Positions 53,463-62,067 of a DNA stretch of 64,000 nucleotides are shown here, piece by piece; positions within the stretch are counted from its first letter, which is position 1, and each line of letters opens with the position of its first letter. The stretch covers positions 1 through 64,000 of the forward strand of contig JBBQZO010000014.1 in the NCBI GenBank assembly GCA_038207625.1, written 5' to 3'. The position numbers and the translations under genes are program-made. Below the pieces are notes generated by a model. That model was not told the origin of the DNA. It made no database searches and saw only the letters and a list, made by a program, of their open reading frames with translations. The stretch is from JBBQZO01 sp038207625. Lineage in GTDB: Bacteria > Pseudomonadota > Gammaproteobacteria > Burkholderiales > Burkholderiaceae_D.

Positions 53463-55010
53463 ATGACCAACGCATCGAACCGCCTCATCATTTTTGACAC
53501 CACCTTGCGCGACGGCGAGCAATCGCCCGGCGCGTCGATGACCAAGGACGAGAAAGTGCGCATCGCGCGCCAGCTCGAACGGATGAAGGTCGACGTGATC
53601 GAGGCCGGCTTCGCGGCCGCCTCGCAAGGCGACTTCGAATCGATCCGCGCGATCGCCTCGGTGGTCAAGGAGTCGACCATCTGCTCGCTGTCGCGCGCCA
53701 ATGATCGTGACATCGCACGCGCGGCCGAGGCGCTAGCGCCGGCCGAGCGCAAACGCATCCACACCTTCATCGCCACCTCGCCGCTGCACATGCAGATGAA
53801 GCTGCGCATGGAGCCCGAGCAGGTGCTCGAGCAGGCCAAGCTGGCGATCCGCTGCGCGCGCAACTACACCGACGACATCGAATTCAGCCCTGAAGACGGC
53901 AGCCGCTCGGACGAGGATTTCCTGTGCCGTGTGCTCGAAGCGGTGATCGCCGAAGGTGCCACCACCATCAATTTCCCCGACACGGTCGGCTATGCGGTGC
54001 CGGAGATGTTCGGCGCCACCATTCGCCGCCTGCGCGAGCGCATCCCCAATTCGGACAAGGCAATCTGGTCGGTGCACTGCCATAACGACCTGGGACTGGC
54101 GGTCGCCAACTCGCTGGCCGGTGTGATGATCGGCGGCGCGCGCCAGGTTGAATGCACCATCAACGGTCTGGGCGAACGGGCCGGTAATACGGCGTTGGAA
54201 GAACTGGTGATGGCGCTGCGCACGCGCGCCGATTACTACCAGCTTAGCTGCGGCATCGACACCACGCAAATCGTCGCCGCCTCCAAGCTGGTGTCACAGA
54301 TCACCGGCTTCGCCGTGCAGCCGAACAAGGCCGTGGTGGGCGCGAACGCGTTCGCGCATGCCTCCGGTATCCACCAGGACGGCATCTTGAAGGCGCGCGA
54401 GACCTACGAGATCATGCGCGCCGAAGACGTCGGCTGGGCCGCCAACAAGATCGTGCTGGGCAAACTGTCGGGACGCAATGCGTTCAAGCAGCGCCTGCAG
54501 GAACTGGGCGTTGAACTTGAATCGGAAACCGAGGTGAACGCCGCGTTTGGCCGCTTCAAGGAACTGGCCGACCGCAAGTCGGAAATCTTCGACGAGGACA
54601 TTCTGGCGCTGGTGTCGGACGAAGAGCACGCGCAAGAGAACGAATGCTACCGCTTCGTGTCGCTGGCCCAGCGTTCGGAAACGGGCGAGACGCCCAGCGC
54701 GAAAGTGGTGTTCAGCATCGACGGCAAGGAGTTTTGCTGCGAAGGGCAGGGCGACGGTCCGGTCGACGCGACCGTCAACGCGATCGAACATGAAGCGGCC
54801 AGCGGCGCCGAGCTGGTGCTGTTCTCGATTAACGCGATCAGCAACGGCACCCAGTCGCAAGGCGAAGTGACGATGCGCCTGTCCAAGGGCGGGCGCATCG
54901 TCAACGGCGTCGGCTCCGACCCGGACATCATCGTCGCCTCGGCCAAGGCCTACCTGTCCGGCCTGAACAAGCTGCACTCGAAGATCGAACGGGTCAATCC
55001 GCAGCAGTAA
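53463..55010 (+). CDS. leuA: 2-isopropylmalate synthase
   Basis: 515 residues. The catalytic TIM barrel starts FDTTLRDGEQSPGASMTKDE. SVHCHNDLGLAVANSLAGV carries metal-ligand His and QVECTINGLGERAGNTALEE follows. The C-terminal LeuA regulatory domain (SIDGKEFCCEGQGDGPVDAT; LSKGGRIVNGVGSDPDIIVA) binds leucine for feedback. First committed step to leucine. The ATG after TTTGGAG is used rather than the in-frame TTG 12 nt upstream. Confidence 0.96.
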   Translation: MTNASNRLIIFDTTLRDGEQSPGASMTKDEKVRIARQLERMKVDVIEAGFAAASQGDFESIRAIASVVKESTICSLSRANDRDIARAAEALAPAERKRIHTFIATSPLHMQMKLRMEPEQVLEQAKLAIRCARNYTDDIEFSPEDGSRSDEDFLCRVLEAVIAEGATTINFPDTVGYAVPEMFGATIRRLRERIPNSDKAIWSVHCHNDLGLAVANSLAGVMIGGARQVECTINGLGERAGNTALEELVMALRTRADYYQLSCGIDTTQIVAASKLVSQITGFAVQPNKAVVGANAFAHASGIHQDGILKARETYEIMRAEDVGWAANKIVLGKLSGRNAFKQRLQELGVELESETEVNAAFGRFKELADRKSEIFDEDILALVSDEEHAQENECYRFVSLAQRSETGETPSAKVVFSIDGKEFCCEGQGDGPVDATVNAIEHEAASGAELVLFSINAISNGTQSQGEVTMRLSKGGRIVNGVGSDPDIIVASAKAYLSGLNKLHSKIERVNPQQ

Positions 55011-55205
55011 GCCCGCGCCGGGCCGCCCGCAGCAGCAAGATCGGGCAGGGCGGCCCGCCGTCGTCAAACCAGCGCGACAACCCCCAGCAGCAACACCGCG
55101 CCGATCGCCCCGGTAGGATCGATGGGTGCAATCAGCAGCAGACGAATATTTGATTTACCCAGACATGGCTGGCGCACGCCGGCCATGTTCGCCTTTACCG
55201 ACATC

Positions 55206-55697
55206 ATGCAGATACGCCTAGCGCGCTTTCCCGAGGACAGCGCCGAACTCAAAGCGGCCATCGCCGAATACCTGGCCTGGCTCTCGCTCGACCTGTCCGC
55301 GCGCGGGCTGGCGCGCGAGATGGAAAAATTCGACCAGCTGTTCACGCTGCCCAGCGGCCTGTTTCTGATCGCCTGCACCGACGCCGGGATCGCCGCCTGC
55401 GTCGGCCTGCTGCGCCACAGCGACGACGTGGCCGAGGTCAAGCGCCTGTACGTGCGTCCCGCCTACCGTGGGCAGCATCTGGGGCGCACGCTGCTCGAGG
55501 CGCTGATCGGGCACGCGGGCCGGCTCGGCTTCGCGCGCCTGATCCTCGACGCGGCGCTGCCCACGATCAAGGCGCAACGCCTGTACGAGAGCATCGGCTT
55601 CACGCGCACCGAGCCGTACTACGCCAATCCCAGTGCCGGCACCAGATTCTACGCGCTCGCCTTGCGCGCCTCGGCCGACGTGACGGCGCCGCTCTGA
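55206..55697 (+). CDS. GNAT-family N-acetyltransferase
   Basis: 163 residues (an ATG at 55185 is also possible). The acetyl-CoA-binding region is VKRLYVRPAYRGQHLGRTLL (Q/RxxGxG/A), followed by FARLILDAALPTIKAQRLYE and SIGFTRTEPYYANPS. It transfers acetyl from acetyl-CoA to an unknown amine, perhaps a small molecule. Monocistronic. Confidence 0.87.
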   Translation: MQIRLARFPEDSAELKAAIAEYLAWLSLDLSARGLAREMEKFDQLFTLPSGLFLIACTDAGIAACVGLLRHSDDVAEVKRLYVRPAYRGQHLGRTLLEALIGHAGRLGFARLILDAALPTIKAQRLYESIGFTRTEPYYANPSAGTRFYALALRASADVTAPL

Positions 55698-55701
55698 GCG
55701 G

Positions 55702-56208
55702 CTAGCGAAAGAAGCTGCGCTCGTGTTCCTCGTACATCGGGTCTGGCCCGTTTTGCATCAGGCGCAGCACGCCCGCATGGTCGAAATGCAGATGCATCAT
55801 CGAGTCCCACACGCCGGCCTCTTTGTAACGGTAAGACCACACCTCCAGCTGCGGCAGCGCCAAATACGAGTGCTCGGCCGGTCGCCCGACGATGCGCAGC
55901 ACATCGTCGTGCGTGCTCACGCCAAGCTGGAGGCTGGCGAATTTTTCCACCGTCAGCACCTGTTCGTAGCGCAGCAAGCGCCCGGCACCGTCGATGTGGG
56001 CCATGTACGTGCGCTGCCCCATCGGCCCGGTGGCGTATTCGAGCGCTTGCCCGGCGCCTTCCCGGTAGACGGCAGTGGGCGCCCCCAGCTTGGCCTTGAC
56101 CGACTCGACCGGTTCGCCCGCTATCAAGGCCGCAGCGGCGCAGCCGGCCAGGGCGGCGAGCAAGCCGGCTGCCAAGGAGATGCGCGTGAATGTGTGCATA
56201 TAAACCAT
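55702..56208 (-). CDS. small lipoprotein, BamE/SmpA-like
   Basis: 168 residues. The lipobox LAALAGC follows a short signal peptide. The rest contains GEPVESVKAKLGAPTAVYRE, LQLGVSTHDDVLRIVGRPAE and LEVWSYRYKEAGVWDSMMHL. These are two repeats of the BamE-like G-x5-V-x3-L-G-x-P pattern. It is likely outer-membrane-anchored. The specific role is unknown. The ATG at 56208 has GGGAG upstream. It is convergent with the GNAT gene, 4 nt apart. Confidence 0.8.
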   Translation of the reverse strand: MVYMHTFTRISLAAGLLAALAGCAAAALIAGEPVESVKAKLGAPTAVYREGAGQALEYATGPMGQRTYMAHIDGAGRLLRYEQVLTVEKFASLQLGVSTHDDVLRIVGRPAEHSYLALPQLEVWSYRYKEAGVWDSMMHLHFDHAGVLRLMQNGPDPMYEEHERSFFR

Positions 56209-56384
56209 GCGGATTACTCCCGGATTGGCGAAAAACCACTACATTGTGCGCCCAAGGCGCGCGAATTGCTGGATGCGCGCGCCGTTTTCCCCTATAATCG
56301 CGGGTCTGGTCGCTTGATCAGCATTTAATCGTAGTTCACGGTGCGCTGGGTCTCGACTCTTGCACCGCATGTGAAAGGTTCATC

Positions 56385-56654
56385 ATGACAGTAGAAAACA
56401 TCAACAAGTCCGCTATTATCGCTGACAACGCTCGTGGTCAAAACGACACCGGCTCCCCAGAAGTGCAAGTTGCTTTGTTGACCGCACGGATCAACGAACT
56501 GAACGGCCACTTCAAAGCGCACGCCAAAGATCATCATTCCCGTCGCGGTCTGATCATGATGGTTAACCGTCGTAAGAGCCTGCTGTCCTACCTGAAAAGC
56601 AAGGACGCGACCCGTTACCGCGATCTGATCGCTAAACTCGGCCTGCGTAAGTAA
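56385..56654 (+). CDS. rpsO: 30S ribosomal protein S15
   Basis: 89 residues, matching S15: DTGSPEVQVALLTARINELN, GHFKAHAKDHHSRRGLIMMV, NRRKSLLSYLKSKDATRYRD, LIAKLGLRK. It is a primary 16S rRNA binder in the platform of the small subunit. Followed by a terminator and pnp, the classic pair. Confidence 0.98.
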   Translation: MTVENINKSAIIADNARGQNDTGSPEVQVALLTARINELNGHFKAHAKDHHSRRGLIMMVNRRKSLLSYLKSKDATRYRDLIAKLGLRK

Positions 56655-56682
56655 TTTTTACCTGTCCGATGTCTTAGACAAG

Positions 56683-56720
56683 AATGCCTGCGTCAGTTCG
56701 CTGTCGCGGGCATTTTGCAT
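56683..56720 (+). terminator. intrinsic terminator between rpsO and pnp
   Basis: AATGCCTGCG (56683-56692) pairs with CGCGGGCATT (56705-56714) with one mismatch, followed by TTGCATTTT. Probably partial, as rpsO and pnp are usually also read together. Confidence 0.65.
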
Positions 56721-56910
56721 TTTACGTCAGCAAGATTGTTGTAAAAATATTGGGATCAGCGTCGAAGCGATCCGCGCCGCAGACAGGCGCCAGATGCTTC
56801 GACACTGCTTCTAGTGTGTAGTAAAGGCGGACCGTCACCTGTGACCCCGCCTGTGGTGAGGTGAACGACAGCCCCTGAAAATCTGTCGGCAAATAGAAAG
56901 GGATAGACCC

Positions 56911-59031
56911 ATGTTTAATAAAGTTACCAAAACCTTCACGTACGGCCAACATCAAGTGACCTTGGAAACGGGCGAGATCGCCCGTCAAGCTTCCGGCGCT
57001 GTGCTCGTGTCGATCGAAGACACCGTCGTGCTGGCAACCGTGGTTGCCCGCAAAGACGCCAAGCCAGGCCAGGACTTTTTCCCGCTGACCGTCGATTACG
57101 TCGAGAAGACTTACGCTGCCGGTAAAATCCCGGGCGGTTTCTTCAAGCGCGAAGGTCGTCCTTCCGAAAAAGAGACACTGACATCCCGTCTGATCGATCG
57201 TCCTATCCGTCCGCTGTTCCCTGAAGGTTATCTGAACGAAGTTCAGGTCATCATCCACGTGTTGTCGGTCAACCCGGAAATCGATCCGGATATCGCCGCC
57301 ATGATCGGCGCCTCCGCCGCGCTGTGCGTCTCCGGTGTGCCGTTTAGCGGCCCGGTGGGCGCTGCGCGCGTCGGTTACGCCAACGGTCAGTACATCCTGA
57401 ACCCGACCACCACCCAACTCAAAACCTCCGAGATGGATCTGGTCGTTGCCGGTACCGAAACAGCCGTGTTGATGGTTGAGTCGGAAGCCAAACAGCTGTC
57501 CGAAGAAATCATGCTCGGCGCCGTCGTGTTCGGTCACGATCAAATGAAGGCCGTGATCGATGCGATCCACGACCTGGTGCGCGACGGCGGCCGTCCTGAA
57601 GTCGAGTGGACCGCGCCAGCCAAAAACGAAGCGCTGATCGCCCGCGTGGCCCATTTCGGCCTGGCCAAAGTGCAAGACGCGTATCAAACCCGCGACAAGC
57701 AAGCCCGTACCGCCAAACTGAAATCGGCATTCGCGCAAGTGAACGCCGACCTGGCCGCTGAAGCGCTTGCCGCTGGCGTGTCGGCACCGGATTCGTCCGA
57801 TGTCAGCAACGTGCTGTTCGACATGGAAGCGAAGATCGTGCGTACCCAGATTCTGGACGGCGAGCCACGCATCGACGGTCGCGACACCCGCACCGTGCGT
57901 CCGATCGCGATTCGCACCAGCGTGCTGCCACGCACCCACGGTTCGGCCCTGTTCACGCGCGGCGAAACCCAAGCGCTGGTCGTGGCCACGCTGGGCACCG
58001 CCCGCGACAGCCAGAAGATCGATGCGCTGATGGGCGAGTACACCGATTCGTTCATGCTCCATTACAACATGCCTCCGTTCGCCACCGGCGAAACGGGCCG
58101 CGTCGGTACCCCGAAGCGTCGTGAAATCGGTCACGGCCGTCTGGCCAAGCGCGCTCTGTTGGCCGCTCTGCCGGCACCGGAAGATTTCAGCTACTCGGTT
58201 CGCCTGGTGTCGGAAATCACCGAGTCGAACGGTTCCTCGTCGATGGCGTCGGTGTGCGGCGGTTGCCTGGCACTGATGGACGCCGGCGTGCCGATGAAAG
58301 CCCACGTCGCTGGTATCGCGATGGGCCTGATCAAAGAAGGCGGCAAGTTCGCCGTGTTGTCCGACATTCTGGGCGACGAAGATCATCTGGGCGACATGGA
58401 CTTTAAAGTGGCCGGTACGGCTGCCGGTATCACTGCGCTGCAGATGGATATCAAGATCATGGGCATCACCAAGGAAATCATGCAAGTGGCACTGGCGCAA
58501 GCCAAAGAAGGCCGCGAGCACATCCTGGGCGAAATGCAAAAAGCCATGCCGCACGTGAAGACCGAACTGTCGGACTTCGCACCGCGCCTGATCACCATCA
58601 AGATCAATCCGGAAAAAATCCGCGACGTGATCGGCAAGGGCGGCGCAGTCATTCGCGCGCTGACCGAAGAGACGGGCACCCAGATCGACATCAGCGACGA
58701 AGGCGTGGTCACCATCGCTTCGGTCGACGCTGCCGCCGGCCAGGAAGCCAAACGCCGCATCGAAGAGCTGACCGCGTCCGTCGAAGTGGGCAAGACCTAC
58801 GACGGCATCGTGCTGAAACTGCTGGACTTCGGCGCGATCGTGCAAGTCATGCCGGGTAAAGATGGTCTGCTGCACATCAGCCAGATCGCCAACGAGCGTG
58901 TCAACGCCGTGGCCGACTACCTGAAAGAAGGCCAGGCAGTGCGCGTCAAGGTTCTGGAAACGGATGACCGCGGTCGTCTGAAGCTGTCGATGAAGGCCGC
59001 CGAAGGCGCCGCCGAAGCCGCAGCCCAGTAA
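56911..59031 (+). CDS. pnp: polyribonucleotide nucleotidyltransferase (PNPase)
   Basis: 706 residues. Two RNase PH cores flank a helical domain (RPIRPLFPEGYLNEVQVIIH; FALTRGETQ-type GSALFTRGETQALVV; ESNGSSSMASVCGGCLALMD). KH (IRDVIGKGGAVIRALTEETG) and S1 (YDGIVLKLLDFGAIVQVMPG) domains follow. It degrades RNA 3' to 5' using phosphate, in the degradosome or alone. Start with GGGATAGACCC upstream; a long opposite-strand open frame here is only a shadow. Confidence 0.97.
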   Translation: MFNKVTKTFTYGQHQVTLETGEIARQASGAVLVSIEDTVVLATVVARKDAKPGQDFFPLTVDYVEKTYAAGKIPGGFFKREGRPSEKETLTSRLIDRPIRPLFPEGYLNEVQVIIHVLSVNPEIDPDIAAMIGASAALCVSGVPFSGPVGAARVGYANGQYILNPTTTQLKTSEMDLVVAGTETAVLMVESEAKQLSEEIMLGAVVFGHDQMKAVIDAIHDLVRDGGRPEVEWTAPAKNEALIARVAHFGLAKVQDAYQTRDKQARTAKLKSAFAQVNADLAAEALAAGVSAPDSSDVSNVLFDMEAKIVRTQILDGEPRIDGRDTRTVRPIAIRTSVLPRTHGSALFTRGETQALVVATLGTARDSQKIDALMGEYTDSFMLHYNMPPFATGETGRVGTPKRREIGHGRLAKRALLAALPAPEDFSYSVRLVSEITESNGSSSMASVCGGCLALMDAGVPMKAHVAGIAMGLIKEGGKFAVLSDILGDEDHLGDMDFKVAGTAAGITALQMDIKIMGITKEIMQVALAQAKEGREHILGEMQKAMPHVKTELSDFAPRLITIKINPEKIRDVIGKGGAVIRALTEETGTQIDISDEGVVTIASVDAAAGQEAKRRIEELTASVEVGKTYDGIVLKLLDFGAIVQVMPGKDGLLHISQIANERVNAVADYLKEGQAVRVKVLETDDRGRLKLSMKAAEGAAEAAAQ

Positions 59032-59049
59032 TCGCTGTTCGCTTCACCG

Positions 59050-59086
59050 AAAAAACCGCCAGCGCGCAAGCCTGGCGGTTTTTTTA
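59050..59086. terminator. strong bidirectional intrinsic terminator after pnp
   Basis: AACCGCCAG (59054-59062) and CTGGCGGTT (59072-59080) form a 9-bp stem preceded by A-rich and followed by TTTTTTTAT. Works for both directions. Confidence 0.92.
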
Positions 59087-59128
59087 TGGGCCGGCGGTTC
59101 GGCGGCGAGCCGGCAGCGACGACGCGCT

Positions 59129-59214
59129 GGCATCGACAACATCAAGGGCATCGACAACATCAAGGGCATCGACGACATCAAGGGCATCGACGACATCAAG
59201 TGCATCGACGCGAT
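59129..59214. repeat. 18-bp tandem repeat (about 4.8 copies)
   Basis: Units GGCATCGACAACATCAAG twice and GGCATCGACGACATCAAG twice, then a decaying fifth unit (TGCATCGACGCGATCC). All in register. Located just after the pnp terminator. On the plus strand one frame reads GIDNIK repeats. It may be a minisatellite or gene remnant. Confidence 0.85.
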
Positions 59215-59343
59215 CCGGGGGGCGTCGTCTCAGGCACGCATGTCCTGCACCTTGAGAAGCGGGGCATGGCGCGCCAATGTGCGTCACCGGCGCGCCGGTA
59301 GGGTAGACTCGCCTTGGTGATCGATCAACGATGAGGAATGCAT

Positions 59344-60393
59344 ATGAGCAAAGCGTTACGCCTGTCGGAAAAATGGTTTCAGCGCGGCTTGTGGCTGGTC
59401 GCGCTGGTGTTTGCCTGCTTCCTGATCGGCCTCGGTGGCAAGGTGGTGCAAAACCTGCAGATGGTTGAAACCGAAGTCAGCATGGAGCAATTTATCGATC
59501 ATGCGCAGGCGCTGTCCTTGCGCGCGGCCGAGCAGGCCGAGGGCAAGCGCGTCGCAGAGGCGTCGGAGCGGCTCGACCAGGCGCGTCAGAAACATGGCGT
59601 CGCAGTGGCCAACACGCGCGCGGCGCGCGAGACGTTTGAAAATTGGTTGGCAACGCGCCATGTCACCGCGCGCCCCGAGCAGGACGCGGACCTGATCGCG
59701 CGCACCAAGGAACTCGACGCGCTGCGCGCCACCGAGCGCAGCGCGCTGGCGCTGTCGCAGGCGCAGGAGCAGGCGATGCTCGACGCGACCCAGTCCAAGC
59801 ACCAGGCCGAAGAGAAATTGCGGGAGCTGGAAAAGCCGGCCCGCATCGCGCTCGCCAAGGCCGAGCGGGCGCAGGAATTGCGCATCTTCGGCTACCGGCT
59901 CGCGCTGACACTGCCCTTGCTGTTGATCGCCGCCTGGCTGTACGTCAAACAGCGCAAAAGCCAGTATTGGCCTTTCGTGTGGGGCTTCATATTTTTCGCC
60001 GTGTTCGCCTTCTTCGTCGAGTTGGTGCCATATCTGCCCAGCTACGGCGGCTATGTGCGCTACCTCGTCGGCATCGTCGGCACCGTCGTCATCGGGCGCC
60101 AGGCGATCGTGTCCTTGCAGCGTTATCTGGCGCGCCAACGCGCCGCCGAGGCGCTGCCGGACGCGCAGCGGCGCAAGACGCTCAGCTACGACGTGGCCTA
60201 CACGCGCCTGAGCAAAAGCGTCTGCCCCGGCTGCGAGCGCAGCGTCGACCTGAAAAATCCCGCCATCGACTTCTGCCCGCATTGCGGCATCAGCCTGTTC
60301 GACCATTGCGGCAAATGCGATGCGCGCAAGGGCTCGTTCGCCGGCTTCTGCCACGCCTGCGGCACGCCGGCCGCAGCCGAAGTGCAACCCTGA
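59344..60393 (+). CDS. coiled-coil membrane protein with C-terminal zinc ribbons
   Basis: 349 residues. TM1 (about 14-34) is followed by a long coiled-coil (about 45-180: RLDQARQKHGVAVANTRAAR; ALSQAQEQAMLDATQSKHQA). Three closely spaced TM helices (about 185-255) and a tail with CPGCERSVDLKNPAIDFCPH, CGKCDARKGSFAGFCHACG follow, together two zinc ribbons. I do not recognise a named family. The ATG at 59344, with GAGGA upstream, was chosen over one at 59338. Monocistronic. Possibly an envelope sensor or scaffold (inference). Confidence 0.75.
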   Translation: MSKALRLSEKWFQRGLWLVALVFACFLIGLGGKVVQNLQMVETEVSMEQFIDHAQALSLRAAEQAEGKRVAEASERLDQARQKHGVAVANTRAARETFENWLATRHVTARPEQDADLIARTKELDALRATERSALALSQAQEQAMLDATQSKHQAEEKLRELEKPARIALAKAERAQELRIFGYRLALTLPLLLIAAWLYVKQRKSQYWPFVWGFIFFAVFAFFVELVPYLPSYGGYVRYLVGIVGTVVIGRQAIVSLQRYLARQRAAEALPDAQRRKTLSYDVAYTRLSKSVCPGCERSVDLKNPAIDFCPHCGISLFDHCGKCDARKGSFAGFCHACGTPAAAEVQP

Positions 60394-60499
60394 GCGTGCG
60401 GCGGCGGGGCGAACGGCGCGCCCGGCGACGCCGCGACGCTGTGATGCACCGCGTCGCGCCGGCGGGGACAGTCCGTGCTTTGCCGGACAGCGCGCTTGC

Positions 60500-61789
60500 T
60501 TAACGCAGCGCCAGATGCGCGCCCAGGCGTTTGCCCAGGCACAGCAGCGTGAGGGTAGGGGGCAGACCCCAGGCTTGCGGGATTACCGACGCGTCGCACA
60601 CGTACAGTTTGGCAGTCGGGGTTTGCAGGTTGTTGTCGACGCCTTCGCCGATGCGCACGCTGCCGCCCGGATGCGCAGCGAAATGCCAGCTCTTGAAGAC
60701 GTGCCTGGCGCCGGCCGCGGCGAGAATGTCGCGCGCCAGCCCAATGCCTTGATTGAGCTTGCGCTTATCGGACGGCGACAGGCGCTTGTTGATCCAGTGC
60801 GCGCCGATGCGCCCGCTGATGTCGTCGCGGATCTTGACCATCACTGACAGCGTGCGCCGGTGCGCAAGCAGGCGGTCGAAGCGTCCGACCTGCGCGGTGA
60901 AGGCCTGGTACATTGGCTTGGGCAGCGTCATGTCGGCCAGCGTGACGCCGTCGGCATCGAGGTGCATGCCGGCCACCATCGGCACTTCGGCGCCGCCGTC
61001 GATGTCGTCCACGCTGCCCATCACGGCCACCACGGGATCGCTGAAATAGCTGCTTCCGCCTGGATGCAGGCCGGAGCTGTGCAGCAGACGCGGGCTGCCG
61101 ATGCCGCCGCCGGCCAGGACGATGATGTGCGCCATTGCCTGCTGGCGCACGCCGGCGCGCACAAATGCGACGCCGACGGCGCGCCCGCCTTGCACCAGCA
61201 CGCGTTCCACCCTGGCGCCGTCGAGCAACTGGGCGCCCAGCGCCAGCGCCTCGTCGAGGAAATCGCGCGCGCTCCATTTGGCGCCGAACGGACAGCCGTA
61301 GACGCAGCGCCAGCAACCGGTACGGCAAATCTGCGGGCGGATCATCTTGTCGAGCTTGCGCCAGTCCAGCCCCAGCGCGTGCGCGCCTTGCATGATGCGG
61401 GCGGCCATCGGACCGACCAGATTGTCCGGCAGCGGGGCCATCGGCAGTTCGGCGCGCAGCGCGGCCAGCGCCGGCGCCAGGTCGATGCCGTGGGCGGCGA
61501 ATAAGGCCAGCGGCGGCGCTGCGGCGGTGGCGAAATTGATCGCCGAGCTGCCGCCGGCGGTGACGCCTTGCACCATCAGCGAGCCGTCGCTGTGAAAGTA
61601 GGCGCCCTTGCCGGGTACCGCCGCGATGCGCGCCATCTGGGTCAGGGTGCCGGCCAGCGGCGCCGCGCTGCCCTGTTCGAGCACCAGCACACGCAGGCCG
61701 CGCTGGGCCAGTTCGCGCGCCACCGTGGCGCCACCCGGCCCGCTGCCAACTACGATCGCGTCATACGGCACAGCGGGAGTTCGATTCAT
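60500..61789 (-). CDS. GMC-type FAD oxidoreductase with four-Cys cluster
   Basis: 429 residues. The N-terminal dinucleotide-binding motif AIVVGSGPGGATVARELAQR is followed by FHSDGSLMVQGVTAGGSSAI (GMC signature region). CRTGCWRCVYGCPFGAKWSA, a C-x3-C-x2-C-x3-C cluster, follows. VLAGGGIGSPRLLHSSGL is GMC motif 2, and the C-terminal GLPPTLTLLCLGKRLGAHL precedes a conserved HPGGSVRIG active-site region. It oxidises an alcohol or hydride donor using FAD; the Cys cluster might bind Fe-S. Substrate unknown. Monocistronic. Confidence 0.83.
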   Translation of the reverse strand: MNRTPAVPYDAIVVGSGPGGATVARELAQRGLRVLVLEQGSAAPLAGTLTQMARIAAVPGKGAYFHSDGSLMVQGVTAGGSSAINFATAAAPPLALFAAHGIDLAPALAALRAELPMAPLPDNLVGPMAARIMQGAHALGLDWRKLDKMIRPQICRTGCWRCVYGCPFGAKWSARDFLDEALALGAQLLDGARVERVLVQGGRAVGVAFVRAGVRQQAMAHIIVLAGGGIGSPRLLHSSGLHPGGSSYFSDPVVAVMGSVDDIDGGAEVPMVAGMHLDADGVTLADMTLPKPMYQAFTAQVGRFDRLLAHRRTLSVMVKIRDDISGRIGAHWINKRLSPSDKRKLNQGIGLARDILAAAGARHVFKSWHFAAHPGGSVRIGEGVDNNLQTPTAKLYVCDASVIPQAWGLPPTLTLLCLGKRLGAHLALR

Positions 61790-62067
61790 CGGCTCGGTCT
61801 CGTTCGGGTGAGGGCGGCGGATGCCGTCATCGGGCAGTATCCCCGGCCCGCGCGGTGCGGTCAAATGCTGATTGCGCGCGTGGGGGGCGGGCGGCGGCGC
61901 GCCGGCGCCTAAATGTGCCCGGGAGCGGCGCTGCGATGGCGTCCCAATTTGTCTACGCGAGGCGGCGCTGCGATCCCCTTGGGTTGCAAATATGGCATAC
62001 TTGCCGGCGCGCCCGGCGCAGCCCGTCAGCGCGCGGCGCGGCGCCAGCCACCACGATGGACGACCTG

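Larger units (their letters stand above)
59032..59343. other. intergenic region after pnp
   Basis: Contains the pnp terminator (59050-59086), an 18-bp tandem repeat array (59129-59214) and, at its right end, GATGAGGAATGCAT, the RBS region for the next gene. No real gene is supportable; an open frame on the minus strand across the repeat encodes DALDVV repeats without RBS support. Confidence 0.6.

Noticed and set aside
56722..58875. Long open frame on the minus strand opposite pnp (over 700 codons)
   Set aside because: His/Arg/Gly-rich shadow of a well-conserved pnp gene in GC-rich DNA, with no RBS or domain resemblance.
59129..59214. CRISPR array
   Set aside because: Repeats are contiguous 18-bp units without spacers, and no cas gene is present.
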